64,000 nt of DNA from Sphaerotilus mobilis (lineage in GTDB: Bacteria; Pseudomonadota; Gammaproteobacteria; Burkholderiales; Burkholderiaceae_C). Numbering within the stretch: the first letter of the stretch is position 1; each line of letters starts with the position of its first letter. The notes below the pieces were generated by a model. That model searched no databases. It was not told the origin of the DNA and saw nothing but the letters and a program-made list of their open reading frames with translations. Location of the stretch: the NCBI RefSeq assembly GCF_004216565.1, contig NZ_SGWV01000007.1, positions 124,001 to 188,000 of the forward strand, read 5' to 3'. Positions 43,400 to 50,933 of the stretch are shown here, piece after piece. Both the position numbers and the translations under genes were made by a program.

Positions 43400-45190
43400 A
43401 TGAACCAAGCCCGCGCCAACGCGGCCCTGCCCGCCCGTTGCGACCTGGTGGTGATCGGCTCCGGCGCCGGTGGCCTGAGCGCGGCCGTGACCGCCGCCCA
43501 CCTCGGCCTGTCCGTCGTCGTGATCGAGAAGGAGCCGCTGTTCGGTGGCACCACCGCCTGGTCCGGCGGCTGGATGTGGGTGCCGCGCAACCCGCTGGCC
43601 CGCGCCGCCGGCATCGTCGAAGACCTCGACGGTCCACGCACCTACCTGCGCCACATCCTGGGTGATCGCGGCGATGCGGCGCGCATCGAAGCCTTCCTCG
43701 CCCATGCGCCGGACATGGTGCAGTTCCACCTCGACCACAGCGCCCTGCGCTTCATCGACGGCAACCACATCCCCGACTTCCACGGCGGCGTGCCCGGCGC
43801 GCTCGACGGTGGCCGTTCGGTCTGCGCCGCGCCCTTTGATGCCGCCCAGCTGGGGCGCGCGCTGATGGCGCGCCTGCGTCCGCCGCGCGACATCCTCAGC
43901 TGGCTGGGCATGAGCATCGGCAGTGACCTGCGCCACTTCATGCGTGCCAACCGGTCCTGGGACGCCTTCGCCTACGTCAGCCGCCGGCTGCTGCGCCATG
44001 CGCTGGACCACCTCACCCACGGACAAGGCCGGCTGCGCATGGGCGGCAATGCGCTGGTCGCCGCCTTGCTGGCGTCCGCGAAAGCGGCGGGCGTGGCGCT
44101 CTTGCACAGCCATGCCGCCAGCGCCCTGCTGCGTGACGAGCGCGGTCGCGTCAGCGGCGTGATCGTCCAGACCCCCGATGGCCACGCGCATCGCGTCGAG
44201 GCAACACGCGGCGTCGTGCTCGCCAGCGGCGGCTTTGCGCACGACGACGTCCGCAAGGCCGCGCTGTTCAAACACGCCCCCACCGGCCGCGAACACCCCA
44301 GCGCCGCTGCACCCGGCAGCACCGGCGATGGCCTGCGCATGGCCGAGTCCATCGGCGCGCGCATCGACACCCGCATGGCCCATGCAGGGGCCTGGGCGCC
44401 AGTCTCCCTGCTGCCACGATCGACCGGCACGCTCGATGCGTTCGTGCACCTGGTCGACCGCGGCAAGCCCGGCCTGATCGCGGTCGACGCCAGCGGACGC
44501 CGCTTTGCCAACGAGGCCGGCAGCTACCACAGCGTCATGCGCGGCCTGTTTGACCGCCTCGGCGAACACAGCGCCCAACCCGGCCAGCCGCTGCAGGCCT
44601 GGCTGATCTGTGACCACCGCTTCCAGCGCCGCTACGGCCTGGGCCACAGCAAGCCCTGGCCCTTCCCGCTGGCACCGTGGCTGCACAGCGGCTACCTGCA
44701 AAGGGCCGACAGCCTGACCGCGCTGGCGCGCCGCTGCGGCATCGACGCCCAGGGCCTGGTTGCCGAGGTGGCCGGCTACAACGTGCATGCCCGCCACGGC
44801 CACGACCCGGCCTGGGGCCGTGGCAGCAGCGCCTACGAGCGCCTGCAGGGCGACGCCGAACACGCCGGCCCCAACCCCTGCGTCGCGCCGATCGAACACG
44901 GCCCCTTCTACGCGCTGCGCATCGTGCCGGGCAGCCTCGGCACCTTCGCCGGGCTGCGGGCCGACGCACACGCCCGGGTGCTGGACACACAAGGCGACGT
45001 CGTGCCAGGCCTTTACACCGCCGGCAACGACATGGCCAGCCTGATGGGCGGCCACTACCCCAGCGGCGGCATCACGCTGGGCCCAGCGATGACCTTCGGC
45101 TACGTGCTGGCGCACCATGCAGCCGGGCGGGCCCTGCCGATGCCCATGCCGATGCCCATGTCGGACGCCATGCCACCGTCCACCTCTTGA
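43400..45190 (+). CDS. FAD-binding dehydrogenase, 3-ketosteroid-1-dehydrogenase-like
   Basis: 596 residues from ATG 43400. Dinucleotide motif DLVVIGSGAGGLSAAVTAAHLG near 15-36, then EKEPLFGGTTAWSGGWMWVP near 46, the second FAD contact RGVVLASGGFAHDD near 270, and the C-terminal GNDMASLMGGHYPSGGITLG near 539. This is the fumarate-reductase/KstD flavoprotein group; KstD-like enzymes put a double bond next to a ring ketone. In this locus it could desaturate a cyclic ketone. The tail PMPMPMPMS comes from a 12-bp DNA duplication (45137-45160). No signal peptide, so it is cytosolic or membrane-associated. Confidence 0.83.
   Translation: MNQARANAALPARCDLVVIGSGAGGLSAAVTAAHLGLSVVVIEKEPLFGGTTAWSGGWMWVPRNPLARAAGIVEDLDGPRTYLRHILGDRGDAARIEAFLAHAPDMVQFHLDHSALRFIDGNHIPDFHGGVPGALDGGRSVCAAPFDAAQLGRALMARLRPPRDILSWLGMSIGSDLRHFMRANRSWDAFAYVSRRLLRHALDHLTHGQGRLRMGGNALVAALLASAKAAGVALLHSHAASALLRDERGRVSGVIVQTPDGHAHRVEATRGVVLASGGFAHDDVRKAALFKHAPTGREHPSAAAPGSTGDGLRMAESIGARIDTRMAHAGAWAPVSLLPRSTGTLDAFVHLVDRGKPGLIAVDASGRRFANEAGSYHSVMRGLFDRLGEHSAQPGQPLQAWLICDHRFQRRYGLGHSKPWPFPLAPWLHSGYLQRADSLTALARRCGIDAQGLVAEVAGYNVHARHGHDPAWGRGSSAYERLQGDAEHAGPNPCVAPIEHGPFYALRIVPGSLGTFAGLRADAHARVLDTQGDVVPGLYTAGNDMASLMGGHYPSGGITLGPAMTFGYVLAHHAAGRALPMPMPMPMSDAMPPSTS
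45137..45160. repeat. 12-bp tandem duplication at the 3' end of the flavoprotein gene
   Basis: CCGATGCCCATG occurs twice without mismatch and encodes the Pro-Met repeats of the C-terminal tail. Confidence 0.85.
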
Positions 45191-45220
45191 CCTCTTGACC
45201 TCTCGACATCTTGACCTTTC
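45183..45220. repeat. CTCTTGAC-type short repeats before the TIM-barrel gene
   Basis: Four imperfect CTCTTGAC units span the stop of the flavoprotein gene and the 40-base gap to the next ATG. Confidence 0.7.
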
Positions 45221-45230
45221 GAGCCGCACG

Positions 45231-46088
45231 ATGACCCGTCGCTATGCCCTGGCCCAGCTGATGGCCCTGCCCCTGAACCCGGCGCAGATGATCCAGCTCG
45301 CCGCCGACACCGGCTGCAGCGCCGTCGGCATCCGCCTGCTGCCGACCGCGCCAGGCGGCATCCACCACCCGCTGATGCACGACGCCGCAGGCCGCCGCGA
45401 GGCCCTCGCCGCGATGCGCGACACCGGTGTGCGGGTGCTGGACCTTGAGGTCGCACGCATCGACACCGACTTCGACGTCGGCCGCTTCGAGCCCTTCCTG
45501 GCCTGCGGCGCCGAACTCGGTGCGGCCCATGTGCTGGTCGCTGGCGACGACCCGGACGAGGCCCGCCTGAGCGCGTCCTTCGCCGCCTTCTGCGCCGCCG
45601 CCGCCCGCCACGGCCTGAGCGCCAACCTGGAGTTCATGCCCTGGACGGCGGTGCCGTCGCTGGGCGTGGCGCAGCGCATCGTCCAGACCGTCGACCAGCC
45701 CAACGCGGCGGTGCTGGTCGACGCCTTGCACTTTGCCCGCTCACCCAGCAACCTCGACGACCTGGCCGGCTGGCCCCGCCAACGCCTGAACTACGCCCAG
45801 ATCTGCGACGGCCTCGTGCCCGGCCCCAGCACCGTCGCCGGCCTGATCCACGACGCCCGCTGCGAACGCCTCTTGCCCGGCGAAGGCGGCATCGACCTGG
45901 TCGAACTGTTCGCCCGCCTGCCGGCCGACCTGCCCATCAGCATCGAGGTCCCGAGCGAATCGCGCAGCGCCGCCCTGGGCCACAAAGCCTGGGCCCGCCT
46001 GGCCATCGCCGCCACCGACCCAGTACTCGCCGCCGCCGATGCACGTCGCGCGCAGCGGTCAGCGGCACAGGCCCAGCCCGGCGGCTGA
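45231..46088 (+). CDS. sugar-phosphate isomerase/epimerase-like TIM-barrel protein
   Basis: 285 residues from ATG 45231, with a weak ribosome-binding site. An AP-endonuclease-2-type TIM barrel: MIQLAADTGCSAVGIRLLP near 20, VLDLEVARIDTDF near 74, LSANLEFMPWTAVPSLGVAQ near 128, VLVDALHFARSPSNL near 158, and EGGIDLVELFARLPADLPIS near 223. The Glu, Asp, His and Glu of a metal site are visible. 3-Dehydroshikimate dehydratases belong to this superfamily. With the AroE paralogue nearby, conversion of a dehydroshikimate-like compound is an attractive guess, not shown. Confidence 0.78.
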   Translation: MTRRYALAQLMALPLNPAQMIQLAADTGCSAVGIRLLPTAPGGIHHPLMHDAAGRREALAAMRDTGVRVLDLEVARIDTDFDVGRFEPFLACGAELGAAHVLVAGDDPDEARLSASFAAFCAAAARHGLSANLEFMPWTAVPSLGVAQRIVQTVDQPNAAVLVDALHFARSPSNLDDLAGWPRQRLNYAQICDGLVPGPSTVAGLIHDARCERLLPGEGGIDLVELFARLPADLPISIEVPSESRSAALGHKAWARLAIAATDPVLAAADARRAQRSAAQAQPGG

Positions 46089-46106
46089 TCAAACGCGGGG
46101 CATGGT

Positions 46107-46123
46107 GGCTCAGGGTGTGAGCC
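46107..46123. repeat. 17-bp palindrome GGCTCA-N5-TGAGCC, copy 7
   Basis: Exact copy with spacer GGGTG, 18 bases after the TIM-barrel gene stop, at the left edge of the 211-base gap before the BREX operon. Beyond this palindrome I see no gene or clear terminator in the gap. Confidence 0.85.
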
Positions 46124-46299
46124 ATGCGGCGCCATCGGCGACTCGGTGATCGCAAGCGTCAGGCCGGGACCCGAGACATCCGCGTCAGCCTGGGTTCGCC
46201 CCCCCGGGGATGAGGGCCGATCAACACGCCGCGACAGGCCCTCGGCGCACGATCTTGAATGCTATTCTGCGCAACACCCCGACCTCAAGAGGACGCCAG

Positions 46300-46548
46300 A
46301 TGATCCAATGCCACGTGGGGCGCCTCATGGCCCGTGACGGCTTGCGGGTTGCGGATGTCGCCCGGGCCACCGGCCTGAACCGCAGCACCGTCACGGCCCT
46401 GGCTCGCGGACGTGCGACGCGGATCGAGCTGCCCCATGTGGAGGCGCTGTGCGGCCTGCTGGGTTGCACCGTCGGGGACTTGTTCGAATACATCGCGGAC
46501 GGGCAGCAGCCGGTGCTGACCCGATCCGAAGGGGAGCGTCATCCATGA
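46300..46548 (+). CDS. small XRE-family HTH regulator at the head of the BREX operon
   Basis: 82 residues from ATG 46300, set by AAGAGGA seven bases upstream. It is essentially one Cro/C1-type HTH: MIQCHVGRLMARDGLRVADV, ARATGLNRSTVTALARGRAT as the recognition region, then IELPHVEALCGLLGCTVGDL. The frame is open to 46210, but that would lack a ribosome-binding site. Its stop overlaps the pglW ATG by four bases, so it is made with the defence genes and is probably their own regulator. The region upstream is AT-richer than average, and TATTCT at 46263-46268 may be a -10 element. Confidence 0.82.
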   Translation: MIQCHVGRLMARDGLRVADVARATGLNRSTVTALARGRATRIELPHVEALCGLLGCTVGDLFEYIADGQQPVLTRSEGERHP

Positions 46549-49500
46549 GCCTCAGCGCCAACCGTTGGCATGTCATCGCCCCATCCAGCTACCCGTGGGA
46601 ACAGGAGGCGCTGGAGTGGCTGCGCGCCCAGTTGCCCGATCGCGAGCCCTGGCACGTCTGGACCAACTTCGAGTTCATCGACGACGAGGGCAAGGTCAAC
46701 GAGGTCGACGCGCTCGCGCTGACCCCCGCCGGGCTGTTCCTGGTCGAGATCAAGTCGCGTCCGGGCAGCGTCAGCGGTGACGCCCACACCTGGACCTGGA
46801 GCACCGACGGCCGTGAGCGCTCGGTCGACAACCCGCTGCTGCTGACCGACCGCAAGTCCAAGCGCCTGGCCAGCCTGCTCAGGCGCCAGCCAGCCATCGT
46901 CAAGGCCAAGATGCGGCTGCCCTTCGTGACGCCGCTGGTTTTCCTGTCGTCCACCTCGCTGGCCTGCCGGCTGCAAGGGCAGGCCCGCAGCGGCGTCTAC
47001 CTGCGGGGCCGGCCGCAGCAGGATCACGACGACGGCATCGTCGCGGCCCTGACCTTTGGCAGCCGTGGCGAGATCAGCGCCGCCCCGCTGGATAGCGCCG
47101 CCGTGAAGGCGCTGGCCAAGGGCCTCGCCGAAGCGGGCGTGAGGCCGTCCAACAAGCACCGCCAGGTCGGCGACTACCGGCTCGACAAGCTCATCGTCGA
47201 TGGCGACAGCTACCAGGAATGGCAGGCCCGCCATGTCGGCGTGGACGTGCAGCGCCGGGTGCGCATCTACAACCTCGCCAACGCCGCCAGCCCCGAGGCC
47301 CGACTGAGCCTCGTGCGGCAGGCCCAGCGCGAGTTCAAGATGCTCGAAGGCATCGAACACAGCGGCATCCTGCGTTGCCGCGAGTACAAGGACAGCGAGC
47401 TCGGTCCCGCCCTCGTCTTCGACCTGGATGACCGCGCGGTGCGGCTCGATCACCTGATGCGCGACCACGGCGCACGCCTGGGCCTGAGCCAGCGCCTGCA
47501 ACTGGTGCGCGAGATCGCCGAGGTGCTCAAGTACGCCCACTCGCGCCGCCTCCACCACCGCGCGCTGGGGCCGCAGAGCGTGCTGGTGCGTGACATCGAG
47601 ACCGCCGCGCCGCGCGTGCAGCTGATGAACTGGCAGACCGCCGCACGAGAGGCCGACGGCGCGGGCACCGGTTCATCGACCACGCTGCACCGGCACACTG
47701 GCACCGCCCATGTCCAGTCCTACGTCGAGGACCCGGGCCTCGTCTACCTGGCCCCAGAGACCGCGCGCGATGATCCGGCCCATGGTGCCGAGCTGGATGT
47801 CTTTTCGCTCGGCTGCCTGACGTGGCTGATCTTCACCGGCCAGCCTCCGGCCACGTCCATCCTGGACCTGCACGACAAGCTGCGACGTGGCCAGGGCCTG
47901 CAGCTGTCGGCCGCGCTGGACGGCTGCCCCACCCGCCTGCAGGAACTGGTGCAGTTCGCCACCAACCCTGCGGTCGTCACCCGCTACGGCACGATCCAGG
48001 AGTTCCTCGACGAGCTCGACAAGGTCGAGGAAGAACTCACCCGGCCGGACCCCGAGGCCACCGTCGACCCCAGCTTGGCCAACCTGGGCGACCGGCTCGA
48101 AGGCGGCTACACCGTCGTCCGCCGCCTGGGCCGCGGCTCGTCCAGCGACGCGTTGCTGGTGCGCCCGGAAGGCAGTGACGACGAGCTGGTCCTCAAGATC
48201 GCCGTCGACGGCAGCCACAACGAGAACCTGCTGGCCGAGGCCGAGGCGCTCGGCAAGCTGCGCCACCCCAACATCGTCGAGCTGCGCGGCATCACCCAGG
48301 TGGCCGGCCGCACCGCACTGCTGCTCAAGAGCGCCGGTGACGAGACACTCGCCCAGCGCATCAAGGCCGATGGCCGCCTGACGCTGGAGATGCTGCAGCG
48401 CTGGGGCGAGGAACTGCTCGATGCCGTGCGCCTGCTCGAAGAGAACGCGGTCGTGCACCGCGACATCAAGCCCGACAACATCGGCATCAGCAAGAACCGC
48501 ACGGGGCGCCTGACGCTGGTGCTGTTCGACTTCTCGCTGACCCGCACCCCGCCCGAGAACCTCAAGGCCGGCACGCCGCCCTACCTCGACCCTTTCCTGG
48601 GCCTGCGTCCGCAGCGCCGCTGGGACCTGCAGGCCGAGCGCTTCGCCGCCGCCGTGACGCTCTACGAGATGGCCGTCGGCCGCGTGCCGCGCTGGGGTGA
48701 CGGCCAGACCGCCGCCGAGCTGAGCGAGGCCGAAGCCACGCTCGAGATCGACCGGCTCGACCCCGCCGTGCGCGAGCCGCTGCGTGCCTTCTTTACCAAG
48801 GCACTGGCGCGGCACGCGCGCGAACGCCACGACAACGCCGAGGACCTGCTGCGCGCCTGGCGCACCGTGTTCGAGCGCGCCAGCACCGCCCATCCGGTGG
48901 CTGCGCCCCAGGGCTTCGAGGCGCTGGCGCTGACCGTCACGCCCACCACCACGCTGGCCGAACTGGGCTACAGCCTGGAGGCCATCGACGTGCTCGACCG
49001 CATGGGCATCCACAACGCCGTCGAGCTGCTGGCGGTCGATCGGGTGCGCTTTCGCTACCTGCGCGGCGTGGGCAACAAGCTGCGGCAGGAGATCCGCCTC
49101 AAGGCCAAGGAACTGGCCCGCCTGCGCCCCGACCTGATGAAGGGTCGCGGCAGCCTGCACGAGGGCGACGAGAGCGAGCCCGAAGACCTGCAACTGCCAC
49201 GCGCGGTCAATGAACTGGCCGACGCCCTGCTGCCCAGTCGCCCGGCCGGTGATGACCGCCCCGAAGAGGCTGCGCTGGCGATCTACCTCGGCCTGGAAGG
49301 TGAACAGGCCCCCGGCCGCTGGCCCACGCCGGGCGAAGCCGCCCTGGCTGCGCGGGTGGACCGGGCGGTGCTGATCGAGGAGATCGCCCGGGCCCGTCAG
49401 CGCTGGCTGAAGAACAAGTTCTTCACGGCGCTGCGCAAGGACCTGCACGAGCTGCTGCAGTCCCAGGGTCAGGTGATGACGCTGCACGAGGCCGCCCTCG

Positions 49501-50933
49501 CCCTGCTGGCCTTGCGCGGCTGTGCCGCCCAGGACGACGACAGCCGCCTGCGCATGGCCTGCGCCGCCCTGCGCGCCGCCGTCGAGGCCGATGCCCAGAC
49601 CGAACAACCGCGCTACGAGGCCCACCCCAGCGAGGCCGGCCCCTTGATCGCCGCCAGCGTCGCCTGGGCCGACTACGCCCGCCAGCTTGGCCTGGCCGCC
49701 GACACCTGTGCGATGGCCGACCCCCTGCTGCCGCCCGAACGGGCGCTGCAGGCGCTGGAAGCCGTGCGCGCGCCCGGCCAGATCACCGCCGAGGGTGCCG
49801 ATGCAGACGAGCTGTTCGGCACGCCGCGCGCCGCCGTGAACGCGGGCCCGGGCCACACATCGGCCGCTGCCGCACCCCTCAACGCCACCCGCTTGCTGCG
49901 CCTGGCGACCAACGCCTCGCGCAACGCCGCGCTGTCGGCCCGGCAGGAGATCTACCCCCGCGGCATGCCCGCGCTGCAGTCGCTGCGCCAGTCGATCAAT
50001 GCCCTGGTGGGCGTGAAGCTGACCGAAAGCCAGTTGCAAGACCGCGTGCGCGGCCGCTACCCCGAGGCCGAACCCCTGCCCGGCCGCCCGCTGCTGGACC
50101 GCCTGATCGAGGCCGTCGGCGCGCCGCTGATCTGGGACGAGGCGGCTCGGCACTACGACGCCTTGCGTGTGGACGACCACGCCAGCGCCGGCACCAGCAC
50201 CTACCTCGGTCGCCACGCCACCCGCCTGCCCGGCCGCACCCGCGCAAGCGCCACCAGCGCCGACGACGAGGCCCGCCTGGCCCGGCTGGCCGATGCCAGC
50301 GCGCTGGAACAGCGCCTGCAACACCACCTGCAGCAGGGTGGCCTGCTCAGCCTGACCGTCGAGCCCCGTCTGGCCCGCCATGCCGAGGCCGAGCTGCTGC
50401 GCCGCTTCGGGCCCGCATCGACCGGTCAGCCCGGCCTGCAACGCCTGAGCCTCGATGCCCTGCTGCTGCGCGAGCTGCGCACCCAGGCCTATGCCCGCAG
50501 GGTCGACTGGGCCACCGTGCTGCGCGCCGATGCCGCGCCGGCCGGCAGCCGCGACTGGACCAACCTGCTGCGCCTGGTGCAGCTCACCCTGCCCGCCCTG
50601 CAACAGGCCTTGCTCAACAGCCCCGCGCCGCTGCTGGTGGTGCATGCCGGCCTGCTGGCGCGCTACGGCCTGATGCGGCTGGTGACCGAGCTGGAAGACC
50701 AGTCCGGCCGGCCGGGCCGCACGCCCGCCGCCTGGCTGCTGCTGCCCGGCCAGCGGCCCGGCGTGGCCGAGATCGACGGCACGCCGGTGCCGCTGGTCCA
50801 CGCCCAGGCCGTCGCCGCGCTGCAGCCGGCCTGGATCGGAAACGAACACCGCAGCGCGCACCTGCTGGGCCACACACACCTGCAAGGCCACACACACCTG
50901 CACCACAACAACACGATGGGAGAGCGCCCTTGA
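46545..50933 (+). CDS. pglW: BREX type 2 kinase PglW (NERD, pseudokinase, kinase)
   Basis: 1462 residues from ATG 46545 (AAGGGGAG upstream). Residues 1-120: NERD nuclease-related domain with Asp55 in NEVDAL and VEIK (67-70). Residues about 225-510: a kinase fold that lacks catalytic residues (HRALGPQ at 338-344 in place of HRDxxxxN, and no DFG), so a pseudokinase. Residues about 520-780: an active-looking Ser/Thr kinase with LGRGSSS, Lys551 in VLKIA, HRDIKPDN at 638-645 and DFS (662-664) for DFG. A helix-hairpin-helix-like segment (LDRMGIHNAVELL) follows near 820, then a long helical tail ending in a His-rich repeat (GHTHLQGHTHLHH). PglW kinases are part of BREX type 2 and likely regulate the system by phosphorylation. 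The stop overlaps the pglX start. Confidence 0.9.
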   Translation: MSLSANRWHVIAPSSYPWEQEALEWLRAQLPDREPWHVWTNFEFIDDEGKVNEVDALALTPAGLFLVEIKSRPGSVSGDAHTWTWSTDGRERSVDNPLLLTDRKSKRLASLLRRQPAIVKAKMRLPFVTPLVFLSSTSLACRLQGQARSGVYLRGRPQQDHDDGIVAALTFGSRGEISAAPLDSAAVKALAKGLAEAGVRPSNKHRQVGDYRLDKLIVDGDSYQEWQARHVGVDVQRRVRIYNLANAASPEARLSLVRQAQREFKMLEGIEHSGILRCREYKDSELGPALVFDLDDRAVRLDHLMRDHGARLGLSQRLQLVREIAEVLKYAHSRRLHHRALGPQSVLVRDIETAAPRVQLMNWQTAAREADGAGTGSSTTLHRHTGTAHVQSYVEDPGLVYLAPETARDDPAHGAELDVFSLGCLTWLIFTGQPPATSILDLHDKLRRGQGLQLSAALDGCPTRLQELVQFATNPAVVTRYGTIQEFLDELDKVEEELTRPDPEATVDPSLANLGDRLEGGYTVVRRLGRGSSSDALLVRPEGSDDELVLKIAVDGSHNENLLAEAEALGKLRHPNIVELRGITQVAGRTALLLKSAGDETLAQRIKADGRLTLEMLQRWGEELLDAVRLLEENAVVHRDIKPDNIGISKNRTGRLTLVLFDFSLTRTPPENLKAGTPPYLDPFLGLRPQRRWDLQAERFAAAVTLYEMAVGRVPRWGDGQTAAELSEAEATLEIDRLDPAVREPLRAFFTKALARHARERHDNAEDLLRAWRTVFERASTAHPVAAPQGFEALALTVTPTTTLAELGYSLEAIDVLDRMGIHNAVELLAVDRVRFRYLRGVGNKLRQEIRLKAKELARLRPDLMKGRGSLHEGDESEPEDLQLPRAVNELADALLPSRPAGDDRPEEAALAIYLGLEGEQAPGRWPTPGEAALAARVDRAVLIEEIARARQRWLKNKFFTALRKDLHELLQSQGQVMTLHEAALALLALRGCAAQDDDSRLRMACAALRAAVEADAQTEQPRYEAHPSEAGPLIAASVAWADYARQLGLAADTCAMADPLLPPERALQALEAVRAPGQITAEGADADELFGTPRAAVNAGPGHTSAAAAPLNATRLLRLATNASRNAALSARQEIYPRGMPALQSLRQSINALVGVKLTESQLQDRVRGRYPEAEPLPGRPLLDRLIEAVGAPLIWDEAARHYDALRVDDHASAGTSTYLGRHATRLPGRTRASATSADDEARLARLADASALEQRLQHHLQQGGLLSLTVEPRLARHAEAELLRRFGPASTGQPGLQRLSLDALLLRELRTQAYARRVDWATVLRADAAPAGSRDWTNLLRLVQLTLPALQQALLNSPAPLLVVHAGLLARYGLMRLVTELEDQSGRPGRTPAAWLLLPGQRPGVAEIDGTPVPLVHAQAVAALQPAWIGNEHRSAHLLGHTHLQGHTHLHHNNTMGERP
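50868..50903. repeat. 18-bp tandem repeat encoding the His-rich end of PglW
   Basis: GGCCACACACACCTGCAA-type unit present twice, with one mismatch at the end of the second. It encodes Gly-His-Thr-His-Leu-Gln repeats, 30 bases before the pglX start. Confidence 0.85.

Noticed and set aside
46139-46260. Possible tRNA remnant or attachment site left of the BREX operon
   Set aside because: A GGGTTCGCCCC stretch recalls a T-arm, but no cloverleaf or direct repeat partner could be found; the right end of the island is outside the window.
47673-50906. 1077-residue open frame antisense to pglW
   Set aside because: Low-complexity Gly/Gln/Ala/His composition typical of the antisense of GC-rich genes; no domain, and pglW on the other strand has clear motifs throughout.
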